Shown: positions 16,651 to 25,472, numbered from the stretch's first letter. The stretch: 64,000 bases of DNA from Azospirillum brasilense (GCF_008365405.1 NZ_QOKV01000013.1:1-64000), one strand, 5' to 3'. Numbers and translations: made by a program. The notes: generated by a model not told the origin, from the sequence alone.

Positions 16651-17637
16651 ATGATCGTGGTCACCGGTGGGGCCGGTTTCATCGGCTCGAACCTCGTGGC
16701 GGCCCTGGCCGCGCGCGGGATCACCAACGTCGCGGTGATCGACCGCTTCGGCGACGGGGAGAAGTGGCAGAACCTCGCCAAGCGGGAGCTCGCCACCCTC
16801 GTCGCGCCGGAGAACGCGCTCGCCTTCCTCGACCAGCACGCGGCGGAGATCGACGTGATCTTCCACCTCGGCGCCATCTCGGCGACGACGGAACGCGACG
16901 TGGACAAGATCGTCGCCAACAACGTGGCGCTGACGCTGGACCTCTGGCGCTGGTCCTCCTGGCGGGGGGCGCGGCTGATCTACGCCTCTTCCGCCGCGAC
17001 CTACGGCGACGGCTCCGCCGGCTTCGACGACGACGGGTCGCCGGAGGCGCTGGCGGCCCTGCGCCCGCTCAACGCCTACGGCTGGTCCAAGCATCTGATC
17101 GACCGCCGCGTCGCCCGCGTGGTGACGGAGGGCGACATCCTGCCGCCGCAGTGGGCGGGCCTGAAGTTCTTCAACGTCTACGGCCCGAACGAGCGGCACA
17201 AGGACGACATGATGAGCGTCGTCGCCAAGCTCCACCCCAAGCTCAAGGCCGGCGAGCCGGCGCGGCTGTTCAAGTCGCACCGCCCGGAGTTCGAGGACGG
17301 CGGGCAGCTCCGCGACTTCATCCACGTGGACGACTGCGTGGCCGTGATGCTCTGGCTGTACGACAACCCGCAGGTCAGCGGGCTGTTCAACGTCGGCACC
17401 GGCAAGGCGCGCAGTTTCAAGGACTTGGCGCTCGCCACCTTCGCCGCGCTGGGGCTGGAGCCGCGCGTCGAGTATTTCGACATGCCGGCTGAGCTTCAGG
17501 GCAAGTACCAGTATTTCACCGAGGCGCGCACCGAACGCCTGCGCGCCGCCGGCTTCGACCAGCCCTTCACCGAGCTGGAGGAGGGCGTGCGCCGCTACGT
17601 CCAGGATTTCCTGTCGCAGCCCGACCCCTACCGCTGA
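16651..17637 (+). CDS. hldD: ADP-L-glycero-D-manno-heptose 6-epimerase
   Basis: 328-residue NADP-dependent epimerase of the extended SDR family that makes ADP-L-glycero-D-manno-heptose for the lipopolysaccharide inner core. The N-terminal GGAGFIGSN Rossmann motif, the active-site SSAATYGDG and the YGWSK tyrosine/lysine pair are visible. The NVYGPNERHKDDMMSV and RPEFEDGGQLRDFIHVDD segments are HldD hallmarks. The length agrees with the family (about 310-330). It is preceded by its own promoter and followed 58 bases later by lgt on the same strand. Confidence 0.92.
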   Translation: MIVVTGGAGFIGSNLVAALAARGITNVAVIDRFGDGEKWQNLAKRELATLVAPENALAFLDQHAAEIDVIFHLGAISATTERDVDKIVANNVALTLDLWRWSSWRGARLIYASSAATYGDGSAGFDDDGSPEALAALRPLNAYGWSKHLIDRRVARVVTEGDILPPQWAGLKFFNVYGPNERHKDDMMSVVAKLHPKLKAGEPARLFKSHRPEFEDGGQLRDFIHVDDCVAVMLWLYDNPQVSGLFNVGTGKARSFKDLALATFAALGLEPRVEYFDMPAELQGKYQYFTEARTERLRAAGFDQPFTELEEGVRRYVQDFLSQPDPYR

Positions 17638-17695
17638 CGGTCCCGCCTCTCCCCGTCTGGGGAAACGCCCAAACAACAAAAGGCACCCGCCGCGC

Positions 17696-18502
17696 ATGCT
17701 CGCCATCGCCTTCCCCGCCATCGACCCCGTGGCGTTCGAACTCGGGCCGATCGTCATCCGCTGGTACGCGCTGGCCTATCTGGCGGGCTTCGTGCTCGGC
17801 TGGCGCTACTGCTTGGCGCTGGCCCGCAGCACGCCGGGCCGCCCCTCGGCGGAGGATTACGACGACTTCCTGACCTGGGCCGTGGTCGGCGTCATCCTGG
17901 GCGGGCGGATCGGCTACGTGCTGTTCTACAACCTGCCCTTCTACCTCCAGAATCCGCTCGACGCGCTGATGGTCTGGCACGGCGGGATGTCCTTCCACGG
18001 TGGGCTGATCGGTGTCCTCGGCGCGATCCTGCTGTTCTGCTGGAAGCGCGGCCTGTCGCCGCTGGCCTTCGGCGACCTGATCGCGGCGGCGGCTCCCATC
18101 GGGCTGTTCTTCGGCCGCATCGCCAACTTCATCAACGGCGAGCTGTACGGCCGCCCGGCGCCCGACGTGTCCTGGGCGGTGGTGTTTCCGCGCGACCCGC
18201 TGCAGGTGCCGCGGCACCCCAGCCAGCTCTACGAATCCTTTCTGGAAGGGGCGGTGCTGTTCGTCCTCCTGGCCATCCTGGTGCGGATGCCCGCCGTGCG
18301 CGGGCGGGCGGGGATGACCGCGGGCATCTTCTTCATCGGCTACGGCCTGTCGCGAATCATCGCGGAGTTCTTCCGCGAGCCAGACGCGCAGCTCGGCTTC
18401 CTCTACGCCGGGGCGACGATGGGACAACTTTTGTCGGTGCCGATGGTTCTGTTCGGTGTCTGGCTGGTCGCCCAGGCCCGCCGCCGCCCCGCCGCCGTCT
18501 GA
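17696..18502 (+). CDS. lgt: Prolipoprotein diacylglyceryl transferase
   Basis: 268-residue inner-membrane enzyme that attaches diacylglycerol from phosphatidylglycerol to the lipobox cysteine of prolipoproteins. It has about seven hydrophobic segments. The diagnostic loop GRIANFINGELYGRP is near residues 139-153, and the conserved HGGMSFHGGLIG motif is near 98-109. The RHPSQLYE stretch near 175 is also typical. It lies 17 bases before the MidA-like gene and may be co-transcribed with it and pgeF. Confidence 0.95.
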   Translation: MLAIAFPAIDPVAFELGPIVIRWYALAYLAGFVLGWRYCLALARSTPGRPSAEDYDDFLTWAVVGVILGGRIGYVLFYNLPFYLQNPLDALMVWHGGMSFHGGLIGVLGAILLFCWKRGLSPLAFGDLIAAAAPIGLFFGRIANFINGELYGRPAPDVSWAVVFPRDPLQVPRHPSQLYESFLEGAVLFVLLAILVRMPAVRGRAGMTAGIFFIGYGLSRIIAEFFREPDAQLGFLYAGATMGQLLSVPMVLFGVWLVAQARRRPAAV

Positions 18503-18519
18503 GGTCGGAAGGTTCCGTC

Positions 18520-19650
18520 ATGAGTGATGCCGCCCCGGACAGCCTCGCCCACCACCTCGCCCGCCGCATCCTGATGGACGGGCCGCTGTCGGTCGCCGCC
18601 TTCATGGCGGAGGCGCTGGGGCATCCGCGATTCGGCTACTACATGCGCCAGGACCCCTTCGGCGTGTCCGGCGACTTCACCACCGCCCCGGAAATCAGCC
18701 AGATGTTCGGCGAGCTGGCCGGGCTGTGGTGCGTCGATACCTGGGCGCGGCTGGGCGGCCCCGCCCTCTTCCATCTGGTGGAGCTCGGGCCGGGCCGCGG
18801 CACGCTGATGCAGGACGCCCTGCGCGCCGCCGCGCTGGTCCCCGCCTTCCGCGAGGCCGCCCAGGTCCATCTCGTCGAGACCAGCCCGACGCTGCGCGCC
18901 CGCCAGAAGGAAACCCTGGCTGGCCTTTCGGTCGCTTGGCACGACCGGCTGGAGGACGTGCCCGAAGGCCCGACCCTGATCCTCGCCAACGAGTTCTTCG
19001 ACGCCCTGCCGATCCGTCAGGTCCAGAAGACCAACCATGGCTGGTTCGAGCGGCTGATCGACATCGACCCCGCCGCATCCGCCGAAACGCCCCGCTTCCG
19101 CTTCGTCCTGGAGGCCTTCGGCAGCGCCGGAGCCCGGCTGATCCCGCCGGCCCTGCGCGACGCGCCGGAGGGCAGCGTGGTCGAGGTCTCTCCGGCCTCG
19201 CAGGCGGTGGCCCGCCTGATCGGGGAGCGTCTGGCCGCCCACCCCGGCGCGGCCCTGGCGATCGACTACGGCTACCGCGGCGGGCCGGCGGTCGGCGACA
19301 CGCTCCAGGCGTTGCGCCGCCACGCCTACGCCCCGGTGCTGGACGCGCCGGGCGAGGCCGATCTGACCGCTCATGTGGACTTCGCCGCCATCGCCGCGGC
19401 GGCGCGCGAGGGTGGGGCGGAGGGCTTCGGCCCGGTGGACCAGGGCGACTGGCTGATCCGGCTGGGCATCCAGCCGCGCGCTGCCGCGCTGAAGCGCAGC
19501 GCCACGGCGAAGCAGGCTACGGACATCGACTCCGCACTGGCCCGCTTGATCGCGCCCGACCAAATGGGCACCCTCTTCAAGGTGTTGGCCCTCGCCTCGC
19601 CCGGCTTGGGGCCTCCGGCGGGCTTCGAAAGCCCGGAACTGGCATCCTAA
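18520..19650 (+). CDS. SAM-dependent methyltransferase, MidA/NDUFAF7 family
   Basis: 376-residue class-I methyltransferase of the MidA/NDUFAF7 group (DUF185). Family features are GDFTTAPEISQMFGEL near residue 48, the SAM-binding LVELGPGRGTLMQD near 87, and ILANEFFDALPIRQ near 155. The eukaryotic member methylates an arginine of complex I subunit NDUFS2, so a role in respiratory-complex protein methylation is possible but not shown for bacteria. It sits between lgt and pgeF, an arrangement I believe recurs in alphaproteobacteria. Confidence 0.88.
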   Translation: MSDAAPDSLAHHLARRILMDGPLSVAAFMAEALGHPRFGYYMRQDPFGVSGDFTTAPEISQMFGELAGLWCVDTWARLGGPALFHLVELGPGRGTLMQDALRAAALVPAFREAAQVHLVETSPTLRARQKETLAGLSVAWHDRLEDVPEGPTLILANEFFDALPIRQVQKTNHGWFERLIDIDPAASAETPRFRFVLEAFGSAGARLIPPALRDAPEGSVVEVSPASQAVARLIGERLAAHPGAALAIDYGYRGGPAVGDTLQALRRHAYAPVLDAPGEADLTAHVDFAAIAAAAREGGAEGFGPVDQGDWLIRLGIQPRAAALKRSATAKQATDIDSALARLIAPDQMGTLFKVLALASPGLGPPAGFESPELAS

Positions 19651-19681
19651 CAAGAGACCGCGACAGCAAAGGGACGGGTTC

Positions 19682-20449
19682 GTGATTACGCTTGGCGCGC
19701 TGAACGACATCACCCACATCCGACACGCCTTCTTCACCCGCACCGGCGGCGTGTCGGCGGGGCTGTACGCCTCGCTGAACGTCGGCTTCGGGTCCGGAGA
19801 TGCGCCCGCCGCCGTGGCGGAGAACCGTGCGCGCGCCGCGGCCCGCATGGACGTTCCGCCGGAACGGCTCGTCACCTGTTATCAGGTGCACAGCCCGACC
19901 TGCATCGCCGTCACCGAGCCCTGGACCCCCGATCAGGCGCCCCACGCCGACGCCATGGCGACCGACCGTCCGGGCATCGCGTTGGGCATCCTGACCGCCG
20001 ACTGCGCCCCGGTGCTGTTCGCCGACGAAAAGGCCCGCGTCATCGGCGCCGCCCACGCCGGCTGGAAGGGCGCCAAGGGCGGCGTGCTGGAAGCGACCAT
20101 CGCGCGCATGGAGGAGCTGGGCGCCAAGCGCAGCCGCATCGTCGCCGCCATCGGGCCCTGCATCGCCCAGCGCTCCTACGAGGTCGGGCCGGAATTTCCC
20201 GCCCCCTTCCTGGAAGAAGACCCGCGCAACCGCGATTATTTCGCGCCGGCCCGCCGTCCGGACCATTTCCTGTTCGATCTGGCCGGCTACATCACCCGCC
20301 GCCTGGGCGACACCGGGGTGGAGATCATCCAGCGCTGCCCCAACGACACGGTGGTCGAGGAGGACCGCTTCTTCAGCTACCGCCGGTCCTGCCTGCGTGG
20401 CGAAAAGGACTATGGGCGCGGCCTCTCGGCCATCGTCCTTCAGGGCTGA
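19682..20449 (+). CDS. pgeF: Peptidoglycan editing factor PgeF (YfiH/LACC1 family)
   Basis: 255-residue laccase-domain protein. In E. coli PgeF removes misincorporated L-Ser from UDP-MurNAc, and family members also show purine-nucleoside activities. The metal-site residues are in place: His in CYQVHSP near 69, Cys in TADCAPVLF near 107 and His in GAAHAGWKG near 124, plus GPCIAQRSYEVG. It starts with GTG at 19682, 31 bases after the methyltransferase stop. The older label polyphenol oxidase is misleading. Confidence 0.9.
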   Translation: MITLGALNDITHIRHAFFTRTGGVSAGLYASLNVGFGSGDAPAAVAENRARAAARMDVPPERLVTCYQVHSPTCIAVTEPWTPDQAPHADAMATDRPGIALGILTADCAPVLFADEKARVIGAAHAGWKGAKGGVLEATIARMEELGAKRSRIVAAIGPCIAQRSYEVGPEFPAPFLEEDPRNRDYFAPARRPDHFLFDLAGYITRRLGDTGVEIIQRCPNDTVVEEDRFFSYRRSCLRGEKDYGRGLSAIVLQG

Positions 20450-20498
20450 GCACGTAAGAAAGATCCTGCGCCCTAAAATTGTTCTTACCTCTGACTGA

Positions 20499-20526
20499 TT
20501 GCGATACGACCCATTTCGGGTAAGAT
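20499..20526 (+). promoter_or_regulatory. Probable promoter of the hemerythrin gene
   Basis: TTGCGA (20499-20504), a 16-base spacer, then TAAGAT (20521-20526). Upstream, GTAAGAA (20454-20460) and TTCTTAC (20482-20488) form a 7-bp inverted repeat 21 bases apart. It may be a weak terminator of pgeF or an operator. The gap is AT-rich compared with its flanks. Confidence 0.45.
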
Positions 20527-20569
20527 TGATTCTCAAGGGTAAGGGCATTCCGGAGGGGGAGACGCCGGC

Positions 20570-21034
20570 ATGACGATGGACACGCACCGGGAAGACACGC
20601 TTCGAGGCGACGGGCGGGGCGATTGGCGCAGCGCGCGGATGGTGCTCGACAACGGCGGGCTGGACGCCGACCACCGGATGCAGCACGAGCTGATCCGCCG
20701 CTTCGTCGCCCTGCCGGGCGAGGAATCCGAGCGCAAGCCGGCGCTGGCTCTGCTGAGCGAGCTGCGCCGCGTCTCGGTCCGCCATTTCCTGCGGGAGGAG
20801 CGGGTCCAGGCTTCGATGCGCTACCCGCATCTGGAGGAGCACCGGGCGCAGCACCGCCGGCTGGCCACCCTGCTGGACGACATCATCGGGCAGGTGGACG
20901 CCGAGGAGTCCGCCTTCGAGTACGCCTATGTGAAGGGCAAAGCGGACGAGCTTCTGCAATTCTGGTTCTTCGACCATTTCGTGAAGGCCGACCTGCCCAT
21001 GAAATCGCACCTTGCGAAGTTCGCGGTGCGGTGA
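20570..21034 (+). CDS. Single-domain bacteriohemerythrin
   Basis: 154-residue cytoplasmic four-helix protein with a complete non-haem di-iron site: His35 or His39 (DADHRMQH), His72 and Glu76 (HFLREE), His91 and His95 (HRAQH), and His136 with Asp141 (HFVKAD). This matches the H...HxxxE...HxxxH...HxxxxD pattern. Such proteins bind O2 reversibly or buffer NO and oxygen; the exact role cannot be read here. No signal peptide or fused domain. GGAGGGGG precedes the ATG. It stands alone with its own promoter. Azospirilla are microaerophiles, which fits oxygen handling. Confidence 0.88.
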   Translation: MTMDTHREDTLRGDGRGDWRSARMVLDNGGLDADHRMQHELIRRFVALPGEESERKPALALLSELRRVSVRHFLREERVQASMRYPHLEEHRAQHRRLATLLDDIIGQVDAEESAFEYAYVKGKADELLQFWFFDHFVKADLPMKSHLAKFAVR

Positions 21035-21135
21035 TGCGCGGGCGGCCCTCGCCCACCGCCTGCCGCCACGCTTGCGCCATGCGGGAATCGCAGGGCCGGC
21101 TGGCTGCGGCGTCTTGAACCGCCCGTCATGGAACG

Positions 21136-21164
21136 TTTACATAGGTGCGCCCCTTTGTTATGGT
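21136..21164 (+). promoter_or_regulatory. Sigma70-type promoter for prs
   Basis: TTTACA (21136-21141), 17-base spacer, TATGGT (21159-21164). The predicted transcript begins near 21171, leaving a leader of about 75 bases before the prs ATG at 21247. It argues against the upstream in-frame start at 21145. Confidence 0.6.
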
Positions 21165-21246
21165 CCGCCGCGTTTTCAAGGGGCGGCGTCGGCAAGGGAC
21201 TGACGGGCGCACCGGAACCTATTCCCTGCAGAGAGAGCCGACTGCG

Positions 21247-22182
21247 ATGAAGGTGCTTGCCGGCAACAGCAACCGTCCGCTGGCCGAGGCCATCTCCACC
21301 TGTCTCGGCGTGCCGCTGACCAAAGCGAGCATCCGCCGTTTTTCGGACATGGAGGTGTTCGTCGAAATCCTGGAGAACGTGCGCGGCGAAGACGTGTTCG
21401 TGGTCCAGTCGACGTCGTTCCCGGCCAACGACAACCTGATGGAGCTGCTGGTCACCATCGACGCCCTGCGTCGCGGGTCGGCCCGGCGCATCACGGCGGT
21501 CCTCCCCTACTATGGCTATGCGCGCCAGGATCGCAAGACCGGCCCGCGCACGCCGATCTCGGCCAAGCTGGTCGCCAACCTGATCACCCAGGCCGGCGCC
21601 AACCGCGTGCTGACCATGGACCTGCACGCGGGCCAGATCCAGGGCTTCTTCGACATCCCGACCGACAACCTGATGGCCGCCCCGGTGTTCGAGAAGGACA
21701 TCCGCGCGACCTTCGAGGACATCGGCGAGGTGACGATGGTGTCGCCCGACGTCGGCGGCGTGGTGCGCGCCCGCTCGCTGGCCAAGCGGCTGGACGCCGA
21801 TCTCGCCATCATCGACAAGCGGCGTGAGCGCGCCGGCGTGTCGGAGGTGATGAACATCATCGGCGACGTCAAGAACCGCCGCTGCATCCTGCTCGACGAC
21901 ATCGTGGATTCGGGCGGCACGCTGTGCAACGCCGCGGTCGCCCTGATGGACGCCGGCGCGAAGTCGGTCCACGCCTATTGCACCCACGGCGTCCTGTCGG
22001 GCGGTGCGGTGGCCCGCGTGGCCGTGTCGCCGCTGGAGCAGCTGGTCACCACCGACAGCATCCAGGCGACCGAGGCCGTGCGCGTGTCCCGCAACATCCG
22101 CCAGCTCACCATCGCCCCGCTGCTTGCCGACGCGATCACCCGGATCAGCGAGGAGCGTTCGGTGTCGAGCCTGTTCTCCTAA
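21247..22182 (+). CDS. prs: Ribose-phosphate pyrophosphokinase
   Basis: 311-residue PRPP synthetase: ATP plus ribose 5-phosphate gives PRPP for nucleotides, histidine and tryptophan. The N-terminus (MKVLAGNSNRPLAEAIS), the flexible-loop region YARQDRKTGPRTPISAK near 95, the metal-binding His in MDLHAGQIQGFF and the PRPP loop CILLDDIVDSGGTLCNA near 217 are all present. The length is that of the standard class I enzyme. The start at 21247 follows GAGAGAG and matches homologues. A strong terminator follows. Confidence 0.95.
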   Translation: MKVLAGNSNRPLAEAISTCLGVPLTKASIRRFSDMEVFVEILENVRGEDVFVVQSTSFPANDNLMELLVTIDALRRGSARRITAVLPYYGYARQDRKTGPRTPISAKLVANLITQAGANRVLTMDLHAGQIQGFFDIPTDNLMAAPVFEKDIRATFEDIGEVTMVSPDVGGVVRARSLAKRLDADLAIIDKRRERAGVSEVMNIIGDVKNRRCILLDDIVDSGGTLCNAAVALMDAGAKSVHAYCTHGVLSGGAVARVAVSPLEQLVTTDSIQATEAVRVSRNIRQLTIAPLLADAITRISEERSVSSLFS

Positions 22183-22205
22183 CGGCGCCGGCCTACCACG
22201 CGAAA

Positions 22206-22238
22206 AGCCCTTCCCCTCCGCGGGGGAAGGGCTTTTTT
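22206..22238 (+). terminator. Intrinsic terminator after prs
   Basis: AGCCCTTCCCC / GGGGAAGGGCT stem of 11 bp with a 6-base loop, followed by a T-run (22233-22238) and preceded by four As. It lies 24 bases after the prs stop. Confidence 0.9.
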
Positions 22239-22290
22239 CATGGGCGCCATCTTTTCATAAGGGCCATCCGGGAGTTTCCGGACTCTTTCC

Positions 22291-22318
22291 TTGACGCCGC
22301 GCCCCGCATGGCTTAATC
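22291..22318 (+). promoter_or_regulatory. Probable promoter of rplY
   Basis: TTGACG (22291-22296), a 16-base spacer and TTAATC (22313-22318). Initiation would fall near 22325, so the terminator-like hairpin at 22330-22361 would form almost at the 5' end of the transcript. Confidence 0.5.
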
Positions 22319-22329
22319 ACCGCGCCCAC

Positions 22330-22361
22330 GCGTCAGCACCCCTGGAGGCTGGCGCTTTTTT
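22330..22361 (+). promoter_or_regulatory. Terminator-like hairpin in the rplY leader
   Basis: GCGTCAGC pairs with GCTGGCGC (8 bp including one G-T pair) across a 10-base loop and is followed directly by six Ts. It lies between the promoter and the ribosome site (AAGGAG, 22368-22373) of rplY. It may be an attenuator or ribosomal-protein leader, or simply a backup terminator for prs if the promoter assignment is wrong. Confidence 0.5.
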
Positions 22362-22381
22362 CCGTTCAAGGAGTTCTTCCG

Positions 22382-22993
22382 ATGACGCAGATCGTTCCGC
22401 TCAGCGCCGAAGCGCGCGACCGGGCCGGCAAGGGGACCGCCCGCCAGACCCGTCGTGATGGCCGTATCCCGGCCGTGATCTACGGTGGCAAGCAGGCCCC
22501 CATCATGATTTCGCTGGAGAAGTTCACGTTCACCCGTGTTCTGAACCAGGCGGGCTTCTTCACGCACCTGTTCGACGTCACCGTCGATGGCGCCACCCAC
22601 CGGGTCCTGCCGCGCGACGTGCAGTTCCATCCGGTCACCGACGTCCCGCTGCACGTCGACTTCCTGCGCGTCTCCGCCGAAACCCGCACCACCGTGCAGG
22701 TTCCGGTCGAGTTCGTCGACCAGGAGAAGTCGCCGGGCCTGAAGCGCGGCGGCGTGCTCAACATCGTCCGCCACGAGCTGGACGTGACCGTCTCCGCCGG
22801 CAACATCCCGGAGCAGATCACGATCTCCTGCGAGGGCTACGACGTCGGCGATTCGATCCACATTTCTTCGGTGAAGCTGCCGGAGGGTGTCGCCTCGACC
22901 ATCACCGACCGCGACTTCACGATCGCCACGATCGTCGCCCCGTCGGGCCTGAAGTCCGAAGAGGCAGAGGGCACCGAGGCTGCTGCTTCCTGA
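22382..22993 (+). CDS. rplY: 50S ribosomal protein L25 (Ctc form)
   Basis: 203-residue long-form L25. The N-terminal 5S rRNA-binding domain (residues about 1-95, with the typical GKGTARQTRRDGRIPAVIYGG) is followed by the TL5/Ctc beta domain (about 100-185). A low-complexity acidic/alanine tail ends the protein. AAGGAG lies 9 bases before the ATG. The gene is followed by a UUCG-loop terminator and then pth; the rplY-pth pairing is widely conserved. Confidence 0.94.
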   Translation: MTQIVPLSAEARDRAGKGTARQTRRDGRIPAVIYGGKQAPIMISLEKFTFTRVLNQAGFFTHLFDVTVDGATHRVLPRDVQFHPVTDVPLHVDFLRVSAETRTTVQVPVEFVDQEKSPGLKRGGVLNIVRHELDVTVSAGNIPEQITISCEGYDVGDSIHISSVKLPEGVASTITDRDFTIATIVAPSGLKSEEAEGTEAAAS

Positions 22994-23019
22994 TTGGAAG
23001 CCACCTTTGGGTGTTTGCG

Positions 23020-23043
23020 ACAGGGGGCTTCGGCCCCCTGTTT
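23020..23043 (+). terminator. Hairpin terminator between rplY and pth
   Basis: ACAGGGGGC-TTCG-GCCCCCTGT, a 9-bp stem closed by a C(UUCG)G tetraloop, followed by TTCGTTTCC. The T-run is short and broken, so some read-through to pth is plausible. Confidence 0.75.
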
Positions 23044-23084
23044 CGTTTCCGGCTCACGCCGTTCCGAGATGAGGAGACTGCGCC

Positions 23085-23660
23085 ATGCTGCTGCTGGTGG
23101 GACTGGGCAACCCTGGCGCCGAATACGCGCGCAACCGGCACAACATCGGCTTCATGGCGGTGGAGGAGATCGCCCGCCGCCACGGCTTCGGCCCCTGGCG
23201 CAAGCGCTTCCAGGGCCAGACCGCCGAGGGCACGATCGGGGGCGAGAAGGTGATCGCCCTGGAACCGCTGACCTTCATGAACCTGTCCGGCCAGTCGGTC
23301 ACCGCCGCCGTTCAGTTCTTCAAGATGAAGCCCGAGGACGTCGTCGTCATCCATGACGAGCTGGACCTGCCGCCCGGCAAGATCCGCGTCAAGAAAGGCG
23401 GCGGCCATGGCGGGCACAACGGCCTGCGCTCCATCGACGCGCATCTCGGCAAGGAGTACTGGCGCATCCGCCTGGGCATCGGTCATCCCGGCGACAAGGA
23501 CCGGGTCAGCGGCTATGTGCTGCACGACTTTGCCAAGGCCGAGCAGAGCTGGCTCGACCCGCTGATCGACGCCGTCGCCGACGCCTTCCCGCTGGTCGTG
23601 AAGGGACAGGCGGAGAACTTCATGAACAAGGTCACCCTGGCGACCGCGCCCGCGAAATAA
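23085..23660 (+). CDS. pth: Peptidyl-tRNA hydrolase
   Basis: 191-residue enzyme that frees tRNA from prematurely released peptidyl-tRNA. The active-site His is in NRHNIGFMAVE (about residue 21). LEPLTFMNLSGQSV near 62-75, the HDELDLPPGKIRVKKGGGHGGHNGLRSI-type block (here split over residues 92-120) and RIRLGIGHPGDKDRVSGYVL are all characteristic. ATG follows GAGGAG. It is convergent with the acyl-CoA ligase gene. Confidence 0.95.
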   Translation: MLLLVGLGNPGAEYARNRHNIGFMAVEEIARRHGFGPWRKRFQGQTAEGTIGGEKVIALEPLTFMNLSGQSVTAAVQFFKMKPEDVVVIHDELDLPPGKIRVKKGGGHGGHNGLRSIDAHLGKEYWRIRLGIGHPGDKDRVSGYVLHDFAKAEQSWLDPLIDAVADAFPLVVKGQAENFMNKVTLATAPAK

Positions 23661-23768
23661 AGTGCCTTGCCAGCTTTTGGTGGTGTTGTGTCAGCCGGAC
23701 TGTGGAAGGTGGGACGCCGGTGAGGGCGGTGCGCGGCAGGCTGTGCCAGGACGCGGAACAGGGACCGC

Positions 23769-25472
23769 TCACATCGCGCGCCGCCGCGCCTCCTCCTCGT
23801 CGAGCAAGGCCTTGCGGGACAGCTTGCCGATCATTGTCTTGGGCAGTTCGCCGCGGAATTCGACCGCCTTGGGCATCTCGATGGGAGAGAGCTTGTCCTT
23901 GAGGAAGTCGATCAGCTCCTCCCGCGTCAGGGTCTTGCCGTCGTCAACGCGGATGTAGGCCTTCACCGTCTGGCCGCGATACTCGTCGGGCAGTCCGGCG
24001 ACCACGCATTCGGCGACGGCGGGGTGCAGATAGATCGCCTCCTCGACGTTGCGCGGGTAGACGTTGAAGCCGCTGCACAGGATCATGTCCTTGATGCGGT
24101 CGACGATGTGGGTGTAGCCGTCCTCATCCATAAAACCGACGTCGCCGGTGTGCAGGCGCCCCTCCACCAGGGTCAGCGCCGTTTCCGACGGCTTGTTCCA
24201 GTAACCCTTCATGACCTGCGGGCCGCGGATGCACACCTCGCCCTTCTCGCCGACGGGCAGGACGCGGCGCGGCTCCTCCAGGCTGACGATCTCGATCAGC
24301 GTGCCGGGCAGGGGCAGGCCGATGGAGCCGGCCTTGTTCAACCCGGTTATCGGATTCGCCGTGGCGACGGGGGAGGACTCGGACAGGCCGTAGCCCTCCA
24401 CCAGGACGCAGCCGGTGTTCCGCTCGAACGCCTCCTTGACCTCCACCGGCAGGGGGGCGCCGCCCGACAGGCAGTAGCGGATCGAGGAGAGGTCGTATTT
24501 CTCCAGATGCTTGTGGTGGTTGATCGCCGTGTAGATGGTCGGCACCGCCGGGAACAGCGTCGGCTTCTTGGCGTGGATGGTCTCCATCACCTGGTCCAGC
24601 TCGAAGCGGGGCAGCATGACGATCTCCGCCCCGATGCGGATGCTGAAGTTCATCACCACGGTCATAGCGAAGACGTGGAAGAAGGGCAGGACGCCCAGCA
24701 TCCGCTCCTCCCCCTGCCGCGCGCCGACGAACCACAGGCTGCACTGCTCGGTGTTGGCGTAGAGGTTGGCATGGGTCAGCATGGCGCCCTTGGGCACGCC
24801 GGTGGTGCCGCCGGTGTATTGCAGCACCGCCACGTCCTCCGCCGGGTCGATGGCGACCGGCTTCGGGGCGCCGTCGTTGGCGACCAGCCGGCGGAAGGAC
24901 AGGTGACGGTCGTCGGCGGGGATGCGCGCGACCTCCGCCCGCTTCACGATGGGGAACAGCCAGTTCTTGGGGAAGGGCAGGATGTCGGCCATCGGACAGA
25001 CGACCAGCCGCTTCAACCCCGATTCGGCGAGCATGCGCGCCATCTTGCCGTAGAGCACCGTGAGGTCCAGCGTGACCATCAGCTCGACGCCGCTGTCGGT
25101 GATCTGGTGGTGCAGCTCCCGCTCGGCGTAGAGGGGGTTGAAGTTCACCACCGTCCCGCCGGCCTTCAGGATCGCGAAATAGCAGATTACGTAATAGGGC
25201 GTGTTGGGCAGGAACAGCCCGACGCGCACGCCCTTGCCGACGCCGATCGCCTGGAAGCCGCGGGCGGCGCGGTCCACCATCCGCGCCACCTCCGCATAGG
25301 TCGAGCGCTTGCCCATGAAGTCTAGGAAGGGACGCTCCGCGAAACGGGCCGCCGTGTCCTCAAGCAGCGCGGTCAGCGGTTTCACCGGAATCGGCGCGTT
25401 CCAGTCCACGTCGGGCGGGTAGCCCAGGGTCCAGCTCTGGTCCGGCAGTCTGCGGGCCGCATCCCCCATCAT
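23769..25472 (-). CDS. fadD: Long-chain fatty-acid--CoA ligase
   Basis: 567-residue adenylate-forming enzyme that activates fatty acids to acyl-CoA. The AMP-binding motif YTGGTTGVPKGAMLTHAN is near residue 219, the A5 block EGYGLSESSP is near 360, and A7/A8 (LHTGDVGFMDEDGYTHIVDRIKDMI) is near 440-465. A terminal catalytic lysine sits in LPKTMIGKLSRKAL. The length fits FadD rather than short-chain acyl-CoA synthetases. GGGAGGGAAGAGG precedes two adjacent ATGs. It is divergent from the cold-shock gene. Chain-length preference cannot be read from sequence. Confidence 0.9.
   Translation of the reverse strand: MMGDAARRLPDQSWTLGYPPDVDWNAPIPVKPLTALLEDTAARFAERPFLDFMGKRSTYAEVARMVDRAARGFQAIGVGKGVRVGLFLPNTPYYVICYFAILKAGGTVVNFNPLYAERELHHQITDSGVELMVTLDLTVLYGKMARMLAESGLKRLVVCPMADILPFPKNWLFPIVKRAEVARIPADDRHLSFRRLVANDGAPKPVAIDPAEDVAVLQYTGGTTGVPKGAMLTHANLYANTEQCSLWFVGARQGEERMLGVLPFFHVFAMTVVMNFSIRIGAEIVMLPRFELDQVMETIHAKKPTLFPAVPTIYTAINHHKHLEKYDLSSIRYCLSGGAPLPVEVKEAFERNTGCVLVEGYGLSESSPVATANPITGLNKAGSIGLPLPGTLIEIVSLEEPRRVLPVGEKGEVCIRGPQVMKGYWNKPSETALTLVEGRLHTGDVGFMDEDGYTHIVDRIKDMILCSGFNVYPRNVEEAIYLHPAVAECVVAGLPDEYRGQTVKAYIRVDDGKTLTREELIDFLKDKLSPIEMPKAVEFRGELPKTMIGKLSRKALLDEEEARRRAM

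Noticed and set aside
21145..21246. Upstream in-frame start for prs
   Set aside because: It lies inside the predicted promoter and would add 34 residues absent from PRPP synthetases.
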